A stretch of DNA of 64,000 nt from Acidimicrobiales bacterium (lineage in GTDB: Bacteria > Actinomycetota > Acidimicrobiia > Acidimicrobiales > Bog-793): assembly GCA_035294085.1 (NCBI GenBank), contig DATGLP010000029.1, forward strand, positions 1-64,000, given 5' to 3'. Positions 48,901 to 57,400 of this stretch are shown here, piece by piece. The notes under the pieces were generated by a model. That model was not told the origin of the DNA, ran no database searches, and worked only from the letters and a program-made list of their open reading frames with translations. A program made the translations under genes and the position numbers. Each line of letters starts with the position of its first letter. The stretch's first letter is position 1.

Positions 48901-51627
48901 TCAGCGCAGCCGGCGCCGGTCGTCGGGTGGGGCCGGCGGCGTCGACGCGACCCGCAGGCGCGCGTCCACGACGACGACGCCCGCCGGCGTGGCGATCGCC
49001 GGGTTGCAGTCGGCCTCCGCGACCTCCGGGAGGTCCTCGGCGAGGCGGCTGACGCGCAGCACGAGGTCGACGAGGGCGTCGACGTCGACGGGGGACGAGC
49101 CCCGGTAGCCGGTCAGCAGGGGGGCGCCGCGCACGCCGAGGACCATCTCGCGCGCCTCCTCGGAGCTGAGCGGCGCGAGGCCCACCCGGTGGTCGGCGAG
49201 GAGCTCGACGGCGACGCCACCGAGGCCGAAGAGGACGACGGGCCCGAACTGGGGGTCCTGGACGAAGCCGGCGATCACCTCGACGCCGCCGTGCACCTGG
49301 GGCTGGACGACGGCGCCGGTCATCGCCGAGCCGATCGAGCGCGCCATGCTCTCGAACGCGGCGCGTGCCGCGGCCGGGCCCTCGACGCCGAGGCGCACCC
49401 CGCCGACGTCGCTCTTGTGGATGATCCCCGGGCCGAGCGCCTTCACGACGACGGTCCCGCCGAGCTCCTCGGCGGCCCGCGCGGCGTCCTCGGCGCTCGC
49501 CACCTCGACGGTCGCGAGCGCGGGGATCTCGTAGGCCTCGAGCACGGCGAGCGCGCGCCGGCCCGTCAGCCAGCCGTCGGGGCCGGCCGGCGCGAGGCGC
49601 CGGCGGGCCTCGTTCGCGTCGGTGCCGGCGACGACCGCCGGCAGGCGTGCCGGCAGCGACCGCCAGCGGCCGTAGGCGACGGCGTGGGCGAGCGCCCGGA
49701 CGGCGGTCTCCGGGTAGGTGAAGGTCGGCACCGGCCGGCGGGCGTTCGCGAGGATGCTGCGCCCCGCGTGGGTGCCGAACAAGGTGGCGAGGACGGGTCG
49801 GTCGATCCCCCGCGCGCCGGCCGCGTCGACCGCCGCGGCGATGGCGGCCGCGACGTCCACCGCCTCGGTCGTGAGCGGCGGGGTGAAGATCACGACCGCG
49901 GCATCCGCCTCCCCGCTCGCCAGGACGAGCTCGAGCGCGCGGCCGAAGGCGTCCGCGCTCGCCGAGGCGACGAGGTCGATCGGGTTGCGCACGCTCGCCG
50001 CGGCGGGGGCCGCCTGGCGCACCAGCGCCTGCAGCTCGTCGGACAGCGCCGGCACGGACAGGCCCGACCGCACGCAGGCGTCGGCCGCGAGCACCCCGGG
50101 ACCGCCCGCGTTCGTGATGATGGCCACCCGCTCGCCTGCGGGCACGGGCTGGTGCGCGAGCAGCGAGGCGACGTCGAAGAGCTCCTCGACGGTGTCGACG
50201 CGCACCACGCCGCTCTGACGGAACAGCGCCTCGACGGCCTGCTCCGAGCTCGCCATCGCCGCGGTGTGCGAGGACGCCGCGGCGATGCCCGCGCGCGTGC
50301 GCCCCGCCTTCACCGCCACGATCGGGGTGCGCCGCCCGACGCGCCGGGCGAGGCGGGCGAACTTGCGGGGGTTGCCGAAGGACTCGAGGTAGAGCAGGGC
50401 GACAGCGGTGGCCGGGTCCTCGTCCCACCAGACGAGGAGGTCGTTGCCGCTGACGTCGGCCTTGTTGCCCATCGACACGAAGCTCGAGATGCCGAGCCCC
50501 CGGGCGCTCGCCTCCGCGAGGATGGCGATGCCGAGGCCGCCCGACTGCGACGCGAAGCCGACCCGGCCGGCGAGCGGCCGCTCGGGGGCGAACGTGGCGT
50601 TCATCTGGACGGCGGGGTCGGTGTTCACCACGCCGAAGCAGTTCGGGCCGACGAGGCGCATCCCCCATCCGTGGGCGAGCCGGGTGAGGGCCGCCTGCGC
50701 TGCTTCCCCGTCGCTCCCGACCTCCGCGAAGCCGGCCGAGACGACGACGAGCGCGCCTACCCCCTTCGCGCCGCACTCGCCGACGACCCCGAGCACCGCC
50801 GGGGCCGGCACGGCGATGACCGCGAGGTCGACCCTCGCGGGCACGTCGGTCACGCTCGGCCAGCACGGAAGGCTCGCCACGGCCTCCGCCCTCGGGTTGA
50901 CGGGGTAGACGGCCCCCTGGAAGCCGCCGGCGACGAGGTTGCGCACGATCTCGTGGCCGATCGAGCCGGGCCGGCGCGACGCGCCGATCACCGCGATCGA
51001 CCTCGGCCGCAGGAGGCGGCTCATCGAGCGCAGGACGGCCTCGCGGTCGCGGCGCTCGGTGGCCTCGATCGACGCCTGGGAGGGGGCGATGTCGAGCACG
51101 ACGTGGACGGCGCCGTCGGACCGGCTCGAGACGGTCGCGAAGCCGGCACCGTCGAAGACCTGGCGCATGCGGGCGTTCGACGGCAGCATGTCCGCGACGA
51201 AGCGCCGCACGCCGCGCAGCCGGGCCTCGCTGGCGAGGTGCTCGAGGAGCAGCGTGCCGAGGCCCCGCCCCTGGTAGGCGTCGTCGACGACGAGGGCGAC
51301 CTCGGCCTCCTCGTGGCCGACGACGCGGTGGTACTCGGCGAGGCCGACGACGCGGCCGTCGCGCTCCGCGACGAGCGCGAGGTCGTCCGGGCCGCCCGAG
51401 GTGACCCGGGCGAGGTCGGCCTCGCTGAGGCGGGGGTGGGCCCCGAAGTAGCGGGAGGACGCGCTCTCCGGCGAGAGGCGGGCGTGGAAGTCGACGAGGG
51501 CAGCGCGGTCCTCCGGCGTCGCGGGGCGCACGCGCGCCGTCGAGCCGTCGGCGAGGAGCACGTCGACGGGTGCCAGCGCGGCCGGCGGCGGGCTCGCCGG
51601 CGCCCCCGTGGGACGCGTCCCGGGCAT
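48901..51627 (-). CDS. GNAT acetyltransferase fused to ADP-forming acyl-CoA synthetase
   Basis: 908 aa. Residues about 20-190 are a GNAT domain (VALVVDDAYQGRGLGTLLLEHL is the acetyl-CoA loop). Residues 210-680 carry CoA-binding and succinyl-CoA-ligase-like parts (RSIAVIGASRRPGSIGHEIV, GPNCFGVVNT, SQSGGLGIAI, with SSHTAAMASS holding the likely phosphohistidine). The last 220 residues are an ATP-grasp subunit (KALGPGIIHKSDVGGVRLG). It is Pat-like with the GNAT first, as in Streptomyces PatA, the reverse of E. coli PatZ. Either protein lysine acylation or acyl-CoA formation is possible. GAGGAGGCCTGCGTG precedes the ATG. Confidence 0.9.
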   Translation of the reverse strand: MPGTRPTGAPASPPPAALAPVDVLLADGSTARVRPATPEDRAALVDFHARLSPESASSRYFGAHPRLSEADLARVTSGGPDDLALVAERDGRVVGLAEYHRVVGHEEAEVALVVDDAYQGRGLGTLLLEHLASEARLRGVRRFVADMLPSNARMRQVFDGAGFATVSSRSDGAVHVVLDIAPSQASIEATERRDREAVLRSMSRLLRPRSIAVIGASRRPGSIGHEIVRNLVAGGFQGAVYPVNPRAEAVASLPCWPSVTDVPARVDLAVIAVPAPAVLGVVGECGAKGVGALVVVSAGFAEVGSDGEAAQAALTRLAHGWGMRLVGPNCFGVVNTDPAVQMNATFAPERPLAGRVGFASQSGGLGIAILAEASARGLGISSFVSMGNKADVSGNDLLVWWDEDPATAVALLYLESFGNPRKFARLARRVGRRTPIVAVKAGRTRAGIAAASSHTAAMASSEQAVEALFRQSGVVRVDTVEELFDVASLLAHQPVPAGERVAIITNAGGPGVLAADACVRSGLSVPALSDELQALVRQAAPAAASVRNPIDLVASASADAFGRALELVLASGEADAAVVIFTPPLTTEAVDVAAAIAAAVDAAGARGIDRPVLATLFGTHAGRSILANARRPVPTFTYPETAVRALAHAVAYGRWRSLPARLPAVVAGTDANEARRRLAPAGPDGWLTGRRALAVLEAYEIPALATVEVASAEDAARAAEELGGTVVVKALGPGIIHKSDVGGVRLGVEGPAAARAAFESMARSIGSAMTGAVVQPQVHGGVEVIAGFVQDPQFGPVVLFGLGGVAVELLADHRVGLAPLSSEEAREMVLGVRGAPLLTGYRGSSPVDVDALVDLVLRVSRLAEDLPEVAEADCNPAIATPAGVVVVDARLRVASTPPAPPDDRRRLR

Positions 51628-51690
51628 CACGCAGGCCTCCTCGTCTGGGCGGTTGCGCCCAGCTTGCAGGTTCGAGCTCGCAGCGCCGCC

Positions 51691-51732
51691 AGGGTCGATC
51701 GTCACACGCCTGCCGGTGTGACGATCGACCCT
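51691..51732. promoter_or_regulatory. Perfect 17-bp inverted repeat containing paired DevR-like sites
   Basis: Arms AGGGTCGATCGTCACAC (51691-51707) and its exact complement (51716-51732) around an 8-base centre. Each arm contains GGGTCGATCGTCAC, a DevR-box-like 14-mer. It lies between the divergent GNAT/synthetase gene (start 51627) and ferritin-like gene B (start 51769). The position is right for a shared operator; it could also fold as a hairpin in RNA. Confidence 0.65.
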
Positions 51733-51768
51733 ATCGATTCAGGCCGTGCGCTCTGGCAGCATCGCGCC

Positions 51769-52245
51769 ATGATCAAGAAGCGGTCGACCGAGGCCCTGTC
51801 CAACGACTGGCAGCTGCGCATCGCGCACGCCTTCAGCTCGCACGTGCGCGAGGAGACGCACGTGCTCGACGCCTACGAGCTCGTCGCCCAGACGACCGGG
51901 GACGAGGGGACGCGCTACCTGCTGCGGCTCATCCTCGACGACGAGCGCCGCCACCACGAGATCTTCGAGCAGCTCAGCGCGTCGCTCGATCGCGGGGAGG
52001 CTCCGAGGATCCCGGATCCGCCGAACCCCGCGCCCGCCGACCGCCCCGCGCTGAGCGCGCAGACCCGCCGCCTGCTCGAGCTCGAACGCTCCGACGAGCG
52101 CTCCCTGCGGGAGCTCGCTCGCGAGCTGCGCCCTGCCGAGCGAGCGACGCTGTGGCGGCTGCTCGTCGACCTCATGGAGCTCGACACGACGAAGCACATC
52201 AGGATCCTCGAGTACCTCCAGGAGCGGCTGGACGCCCTGGGGTGA
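51769..52245 (+). CDS. Ferritin-like four-helix protein B (DevR-island)
   Basis: 158 aa, paralogue of the protein at 45061. Shared: SSHVREETHVLDAY, LILDDERRHHEIFEQL, LLELERSDERSLREL and LMELDTTKHIRILEYLQ. The E, ExxH, E and E/H positions are conserved, so a dinuclear metal site is possible. Its start lies 36 bases after the 17-bp inverted repeat and has no strong ribosome site, so transcription may start very close to the ATG. Function unknown. Confidence 0.76.
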   Translation: MIKKRSTEALSNDWQLRIAHAFSSHVREETHVLDAYELVAQTTGDEGTRYLLRLILDDERRHHEIFEQLSASLDRGEAPRIPDPPNPAPADRPALSAQTRRLLELERSDERSLRELARELRPAERATLWRLLVDLMELDTTKHIRILEYLQERLDALG

Positions 52246-52286
52246 GCCCGCCCGAGGGCGCGCGCGCCGCACCGGGCGCCCACCGC

Positions 52287-52553
52287 TCACAGGTGGAGCG
52301 TCACGGCGTGGCCCTCCCTGGTCGCGATGTGCTCCTCGGCCTCGTAGACGAGGCGGTGGACGAGCTGGGAGAGCGCCCTCGCCGCGGCGAGCTCCTCGCC
52401 GATGAGCGGCACGTCCGGGTCGGCCGGGTGGCGGCGCGCCGCGCCCCATCCTGCGAGGTCGCGCCCGCCTGCGTGCAGGTGCGCATCGGCGCGGGTGCGA
52501 TCCTCGTCCTCGGTGAAGACCACCTCGATCGTCCACACTCGGTTCTCGGACAT
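52287..52553 (-). CDS. DUF1876 protein (Rv1738/Rv2632c-like)
   Basis: 88 aa: WTIEVVFTEDEDRTRADAHL, then LAGWGAARRHPADPDVPLIGEELAAARAL and VYEAEEHIATREGHAVTL. This is the small DUF1876 family; the hypoxia-induced Rv1738 of Mycobacterium belongs to it and structurally resembles ribosome hibernation factors. A role in translational shutdown during hypoxia is therefore a reasonable inference. GAGGAGGAGCGCG precedes the ATG at 52553. A DevR-box-like site is 97 bases upstream. Confidence 0.88.
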   Translation of the reverse strand: MSENRVWTIEVVFTEDEDRTRADAHLHAGGRDLAGWGAARRHPADPDVPLIGEELAAARALSQLVHRLVYEAEEHIATREGHAVTLHL

Positions 52554-52649
52554 CGCGCTCCTCCTCGCCTCCGGGCCGGCGAACGCCGCGGCTCGCCCCC
52601 GCCAGCTCCCTGGCGTCGCGAGCATGCCTGCCGGCGCCGAACGCCGACA

Positions 52650-52663
52650 GGGCTGGAGGTCCC
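52650..52663. promoter_or_regulatory. DevR/DosR-box-like site upstream of DUF1876 gene
   Basis: GGGCTGGAGGTCCC, preceded by GACA. Its ends, GGG and GTCCC, match the DosR 14-mer perfectly; position 5 is T instead of C. It lies between DUF1876 and the divergent GH76 gene. Confidence 0.5.
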
Positions 52664-52705
52664 CTCCGAGCGTCCCCGCAGGCGCCGCGCGGGGCCACCA
52701 CCGCC

Positions 52706-53755
52706 GTGAGCGGCCCGTCGAGAGGGACGGGCGTGGCGCGCCACGCTCGGCGTGCCGCCCGGCTGGGTCGCCGCCTTGCGGCGCGCTTCGGCCTTCCCGG
52801 CGTCGGCCTGCTCCGGGCGCGCCCGGTCCCGGGCGCGGGGATCGCCACCCTGTGGCCGTTCGCCAACGCCCTCGCCGCGCTCTGCGCGCTGGCCGGTACC
52901 TGGCCGGCTCGCTCGGCCTCGCGGGACGAGGCCGTCGAGCGGCTGGAGCACGCCGTCGCGGCCCTCGACGCCTACCGACGGGGGCCCGGCGCCTACTGCT
53001 CGGTCGTGCTCCCGCCGCTCGGTCCGGGGGGCGACCTCTACTTCGACGACAACGCCTGGGTCGGGCTCGCGCTGCTGCACGAGCACGACCTCACCGGCGC
53101 CGTCGCGTCCCTCGAGCGCGCCGCGGCGATCTTCGAGCTCCTCGCCCGCGGGTGGTCCGACGAGGAGGGCTGGGCGCACCCCGGCGGCATCCGCTGGGCC
53201 GAGCCCGCCTGGAGCACGGGGCGTACCGCCTGCTCGAACGCTCCCGCTGCCGCGCTCGCGCTGCGCCTCTACCTCCTCGGCGGTGCGACGCGGCACCTGG
53301 AGTGGGGGAGACGCCTCTATGGCTGGGTGCGCCGGAGCCTGCTCACGCCGGCGCAGCTGTACGCCGACCAGATCGCGCCCGACGGCCGGGTCGACGGCCG
53401 GATCTACAGCTACAACCAGGGGGCGATGATCGGGGCCGGCGTCCTCCTCGCGAGGGCGTCGGGCCGGCACCGCCACCTCGAGGAGGCGGCGAGCACCGCG
53501 CGCGCCTGCCTGGCGCGCCTCCGTGCCGTTCGGGCGCTCGACCAGCAGGGACCGGCGTTCAACGCCATCCTGGCGCGCAACCTGCTCCTCCTCGACGCCG
53601 CGCGGCCCGTGCCGGAGGCCGCCGACCTCGTCCGGCGGTACGCGGCGAGGCTGTGGCGGCGCCAGCTCGCGGGGAATCTCGCCGCGAGCCTCAACGGCGC
53701 GGCGGCGCCGATCGCCCTGAACGCCCTCCTCGCCGGGAGCGCGCCGACGCCGTAG
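52706..53755 (+). CDS. Glycoside hydrolase family 76-like protein (alpha-1,6-mannanase fold)
   Basis: 349 aa alpha/alpha-barrel protein. YFDDNAWVGLALL carries the paired aspartates that are catalytic in GH76, and RIYSYNQGAMIGAG is the other family hallmark. No secretion signal is obvious at the N-terminus, which is basic and hydrophobic, so the location is uncertain. GH76 members act on alpha-mannans, or in lipid/wall mannan modification. GTG 52706 is used. Confidence 0.78.
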   Translation: MSGPSRGTGVARHARRAARLGRRLAARFGLPGVGLLRARPVPGAGIATLWPFANALAALCALAGTWPARSASRDEAVERLEHAVAALDAYRRGPGAYCSVVLPPLGPGGDLYFDDNAWVGLALLHEHDLTGAVASLERAAAIFELLARGWSDEEGWAHPGGIRWAEPAWSTGRTACSNAPAAALALRLYLLGGATRHLEWGRRLYGWVRRSLLTPAQLYADQIAPDGRVDGRIYSYNQGAMIGAGVLLARASGRHRHLEEAASTARACLARLRAVRALDQQGPAFNAILARNLLLLDAARPVPEAADLVRRYAARLWRRQLAGNLAASLNGAAAPIALNALLAGSAPTP

Positions 53756-53779
53756 GGTCCGCCGCAGATGTTAGGGAAG

Positions 53780-53788
53780 TGTTACGAT
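53780..53788 (+). promoter_or_regulatory. Extended -10 promoter element
   Basis: TGTTACGAT (TGn plus TACGAT) in a short AT-rich patch about 125 bases before the large membrane protein gene, directly after the GH76 gene. No -35 box was recognised, as expected for an extended -10 type. Confidence 0.4.
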
Positions 53789-53911
53789 GCCCCTCCCGCG
53801 GCCTCGGCGCAGCAGGGCCGCGCCGTCCAGGGAGGGGAGGAGCGTGTCGCCGACGCCGCGCGAGGCGCGGGCGAAGCGGCTCGCGGCGCGAGCGGCCTGC
53901 GGGCGGCGGCC

Positions 53912-55885
53912 ATGAGCCTCCAGGCGCTCGCGCAGCCGCTCGAGCTGCGGCCGAGCGCCGCGGGGGCGCCGGCGCGCCGGCGCGTCCGTCTGGTCGGCCC
54001 GGGACTGCTCGCTGCCGTGGTCTACGCGGGTCTGGCGCTGGCGGCCGACTGGCCGATCTGGCCGGGCGATCCGTCGGCGCTGCCGACCCAGCCGGGCGGG
54101 GACATCACCCAGACGGTCTGGTTCCTCGCCTGGACGCCCTTCGCCCTGCTGCACGGCCACAACCTGTTCGCGACGAACTGGCTGAACGCCCCGGTCGGGG
54201 TCGACCTCGCCCAGAACACGGGGATACCGCTGCTCGGCCTGCTCGGCGCCCCCCTCACCGTGGCCGTGAGCCCCGTCGCCACCTTGAACCTGCTGCGGTT
54301 CCTCGCCTTCCCGCTGTCGGCCGGCTCCGCCTACCTCGTGTTCCGCCGCTGGGGCTGCTCGGCTGCTCCGGCCTTCCTCGGCGGCCTGCTCTACGGCTTC
54401 TCCCCCTACATGGTCACCCAGGGATCGGTCCACCTCGACCTCATCTTCGTCCCGATCCCGCCGCTGCTCCTCTACGCGTCCTACGAGCTCGTGGCGGGCG
54501 AGCGGGGGAGCGCCGTCGGCTGGGGGCTCTCGCTCGGGGCGCTCGCCACGGCGCAGTTCTTCATCTCGGCCGAGGTCCTGGCCACGACGACGCTGCTCGT
54601 CGCGATCGGGACCGTCTACCTGCTGGTCCTCCGGCCGGCGGCGGCCCCCCGGCGCTGGCGGCGCGTCGCGACCGGGCTCGCGTGCGCGGCGGGCGTCGCG
54701 GCGCCGCTCGTCGCCTACCCGATCTGGATGATGTTCCACGGCCCGGCGCACTACGTCGGCCCGGCGCAGGGCTACTCGAACGTCTACAACGCCGACCTGC
54801 TCGGCCCCATCCTGCCGACGAAGGCCCAGCTCGTCGCGCCCGTGCGGCTCGCCAGGCTCGGCACGTCCCTCGTCGGCGGACCGCTCAACGTGGACGAGAA
54901 CGGGAGCTACCTCGGCCTGCCGCTCCTCGTCAGCGCCGCCTGGCTCGTCGTCCGCCTCCGCCGTCGGCGCTGGCTCCCCTTCCTCGCCCTGATGGCGGCC
55001 ACGGCCTTCGTCCTCTCCCTTGGGCCGAGCCTCCACGTCGACCGGCGGGCCGAGCGCCTGCCGGTGGGCCTGCCGTGGCGCGCGCTCGGCCGCCTGCCGG
55101 TGCTCTCGAACGTGCTGCCCGTCCGTTTCTCGCTCTACGTCGCCTTCTTCGTCGCGGCCATCGTCGCCCTCGGCGTCGAGGCGCTGCGCGCCGAGGGCGC
55201 GCTCGGCTGGCGCGAGGCGACGGGGCGCCCACGCGCCCGTCGCGCCGCGACGGGCGTCGTCGCCGCGCTCGCGGCGTGCGCGACGTGCGCGTCGCTCGTC
55301 CCGCGCTGGCCGTACCGGACGGTCCGTCTGGCGCCGAACGACGCCGTCGGACCGGCGGCGTGGCGCGTCCTGCGGCCGGGCACGGCCGTCCTCGCCTACC
55401 CCTACCCGACGGCGTTCCGCGACAACGCGATGCTCTGGCAGGCGCTGTCGGGCATGCGCTTTCGGCTCCTCGGCGGCTACGCCCTCGTGCCGGACCGCCA
55501 CGGGCGCGCCTGGCTCCTCCCGTCGGTCCTCGCGCCCGAGCGTGTCGAGGCGATGTTCATCGACTCGATGCTGCCCTTCGCCGCCCCGGGCTTCCCGGCG
55601 GCGCGCGTGCCGTCCGCGATCACCCCGTCGCTCGTGGCCGAGCTGCGGCGGTTCCTTCGCGACCAGCGCGTCGGCGCCGTCGTCGTCCAGGTCGGCCCGC
55701 GCGACTGGTCCGGCATCGCCGCCTGGGTGGGCGCCGCGCTCGGGCCGCCGACGGCGGCCTTCGCGCGCGCCGAGGTCTGGACCGACGTCGGGCGACTGGC
55801 CGGAGCCGGGCGCCGTGCGCCGCCGCGCCCGCGCCTCGCGCTCGCCGGCGGCGCGCCGTCGGGTGGGGCACGCGCCTACCGTTAG
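53912..55885 (+). CDS. Large polytopic membrane protein, GT-C/YfhO-like
   Basis: 657 aa with about ten to twelve helices (GPGLLAAVVYAGLALAADWP, SAYLVFRRWGCSAAPAFLGG, LGLPLLVSAAWLVVRLRR) and a soluble C-terminal part. The first external loop contains PGGDITQTVWFLAW, with an aspartate placed as in the GT-C glycosyltransferase fold. Such proteins use polyprenyl-linked sugars in envelope or glycoprotein glycosylation. The ATG at 53912 is chosen; upstream codons in the frame are not protein-like. It follows a GH76 gene, consistent with a glycan theme. Confidence 0.75.
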   Translation: MSLQALAQPLELRPSAAGAPARRRVRLVGPGLLAAVVYAGLALAADWPIWPGDPSALPTQPGGDITQTVWFLAWTPFALLHGHNLFATNWLNAPVGVDLAQNTGIPLLGLLGAPLTVAVSPVATLNLLRFLAFPLSAGSAYLVFRRWGCSAAPAFLGGLLYGFSPYMVTQGSVHLDLIFVPIPPLLLYASYELVAGERGSAVGWGLSLGALATAQFFISAEVLATTTLLVAIGTVYLLVLRPAAAPRRWRRVATGLACAAGVAAPLVAYPIWMMFHGPAHYVGPAQGYSNVYNADLLGPILPTKAQLVAPVRLARLGTSLVGGPLNVDENGSYLGLPLLVSAAWLVVRLRRRRWLPFLALMAATAFVLSLGPSLHVDRRAERLPVGLPWRALGRLPVLSNVLPVRFSLYVAFFVAAIVALGVEALRAEGALGWREATGRPRARRAATGVVAALAACATCASLVPRWPYRTVRLAPNDAVGPAAWRVLRPGTAVLAYPYPTAFRDNAMLWQALSGMRFRLLGGYALVPDRHGRAWLLPSVLAPERVEAMFIDSMLPFAAPGFPAARVPSAITPSLVAELRRFLRDQRVGAVVVQVGPRDWSGIAAWVGAALGPPTAAFARAEVWTDVGRLAGAGRRAPPRPRLALAGGAPSGGARAYR

Positions 55886-55890
55886 GTCTG

Positions 55891-55912
55891 CGGGCACCGA
55901 GGGCGGTGCCCG
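55891..55912. terminator. 8-bp perfect hairpin between membrane protein and aldehyde dehydrogenase genes
   Basis: CGGGCACC and GGTGCCCG with loop GAGGGC, 16 bases before the dehydrogenase ATG. It may end the upstream transcript or affect initiation at the downstream gene. There is no T-tract. Confidence 0.45.
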
Positions 55913-55928
55913 TCGAGGACGGAGCGGC

Positions 55929-57326
55929 ATGACGACGGGAGGCAGCGAGGCTCGAGCCGCCGTCGAGGCGGTGGCGCGCCTGCGCGAGAGCTTCGCGGCC
56001 GGCATCACGCGGCCGCTCGGCTGGCGGCGCGCGCAGCTCGCCGCCCTCGAGCGGCTCCTCGCCGAGCAGGCAGGGGCGATCGAGGCGGCGGTGGGCGCCG
56101 ACCTCGGCCGGCCGTCGATCGAGGCCTTCCTCGCCGACGTCGCGTCGGTGCGCCGGGAGCTCGCCGCCCTGCAGGCCGGCCTCGGGCGCTGGGCGCGACC
56201 CGAGCGCGTCCGGGTCCCGCTCGCCCTGTTCGGGGCGCGTGCCTGCGTGCGGCGCGAGCCCCTCGGCGTCGTGCTCGTCGTCGCGCCGTGGAACTACCCG
56301 GTCAACCTCGTGCTCGCGCCGCTCGCCGCCGCGCTCGCGGCGGGCAACTGCGTCCTGGCGAGCCCCTCGGAGCACGCGCCGGCGTGCTCGTCGCTCCTCG
56401 CCGAGCTGCTCCCCCGCTACCTCGACGAGCGCTGCGTGGCGGTCGTCGAGGGCGGCGGGGAGGTGACCCAGGCGGCCATCGCGGCGCGCGTCGACCACGT
56501 CTTCTTCACGGGCAGCGCGACGATCGCCCGCTCGGTGATGGCGGCCGCGGCCGCCACCCTCACGCCGGTGACCCTCGAGCTCGGCGGCAAGAGCCCGGCC
56601 CTCGTCTGGCACGACGCCGAGGTGCGGGCCGCGGCGCGCCGCATCGCCTGGGGACGGTTCTTCAACGCCGGCCAGACCTGCCTCGCCCCGGACTACGTCC
56701 TCGTCCACCGCTCGGTCGCCGGCGAGCTCGTCGAGGCCCTCGCGCAGGAGGTGGCGCGCTTCTACGGGCCGGACCCCGCGGCCAGCCCCGACCTCGCCCG
56801 TATCGTCGACGACCGCCACGTCGAGCGGCTCGCCGCCCTGCTGCGCGACCACGGCGGCACCGTCGTGACCGGCGGCAGCGTCGATCGCGCCCGTCGGTAC
56901 GTGGCGCCGACGATCCTGCTCGGGGTCGACCTCGACGCCCCGGTGATGCGCGAGGAGATCTTCGGGCCGATCCTGCCGGTCGTCCCGGTCGCCGACCTCG
57001 AGGAGGCGCTCTCGATCATCGACGACCGCCCGACCCCCCTCGGCGTGTACGTCTTCGCGCGGGACCGCGCCCTCCTCGAGACGGTGCTCGAGCGGACGCG
57101 CTCGGGCGCGTTCGTCGTCAACTCCGTGCTCGAGCACTTCGCCGTGCCGGGCCTGCCCTTCGGGGGCCTCGGCGAGAGCGGCACCGGCGCCTACCACGGG
57201 CGGTGGGGCTTCGAGACGTTCTCGCACCGGCGGGCCGTGCTGCGGCGCCGATCCGCCCGCGACCTGCCCGTCGTCTACCCCCCCTACCGGCGCGCCCGCG
57301 CCGCCCTACTGCGCCGCTTCGCCTGA
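55929..57326 (+). CDS. Aldehyde dehydrogenase, class 3-like
   Basis: 465 aa, short for the superfamily, as for class 3 (ALDH3/coniferyl aldehyde) enzymes. Visible: VVAPWNYPVNLVLAPLAAAL, FTGSATIARSVM, the general base glutamate in TLELGGKSPALV and the nucleophile cysteine in NAGQTCLAPDYVLVH, then EEIFGPILPV. It oxidises medium-chain or aromatic aldehydes with NAD(P). The ATG at 55929 has GGACGGAGC upstream. Confidence 0.93.
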   Translation: MTTGGSEARAAVEAVARLRESFAAGITRPLGWRRAQLAALERLLAEQAGAIEAAVGADLGRPSIEAFLADVASVRRELAALQAGLGRWARPERVRVPLALFGARACVRREPLGVVLVVAPWNYPVNLVLAPLAAALAAGNCVLASPSEHAPACSSLLAELLPRYLDERCVAVVEGGGEVTQAAIAARVDHVFFTGSATIARSVMAAAAATLTPVTLELGGKSPALVWHDAEVRAAARRIAWGRFFNAGQTCLAPDYVLVHRSVAGELVEALAQEVARFYGPDPAASPDLARIVDDRHVERLAALLRDHGGTVVTGGSVDRARRYVAPTILLGVDLDAPVMREEIFGPILPVVPVADLEEALSIIDDRPTPLGVYVFARDRALLETVLERTRSGAFVVNSVLEHFAVPGLPFGGLGESGTGAYHGRWGFETFSHRRAVLRRRSARDLPVVYPPYRRARAALLRRFA

Positions 57327-57400
57327 GCGCGTCCTCGCTCGCGCGGCCGTCGTCGCGTGCACCGGCGTGGCGCGAGCGCCGCAGGACGGCGAGCGCGCCG

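Noticed and set aside
55891-55912. A riboswitch or attenuator before aldehyde dehydrogenase
   Set aside because: Only one short hairpin without a T-tract or any recognised aptamer core; listed as a possible terminator only.
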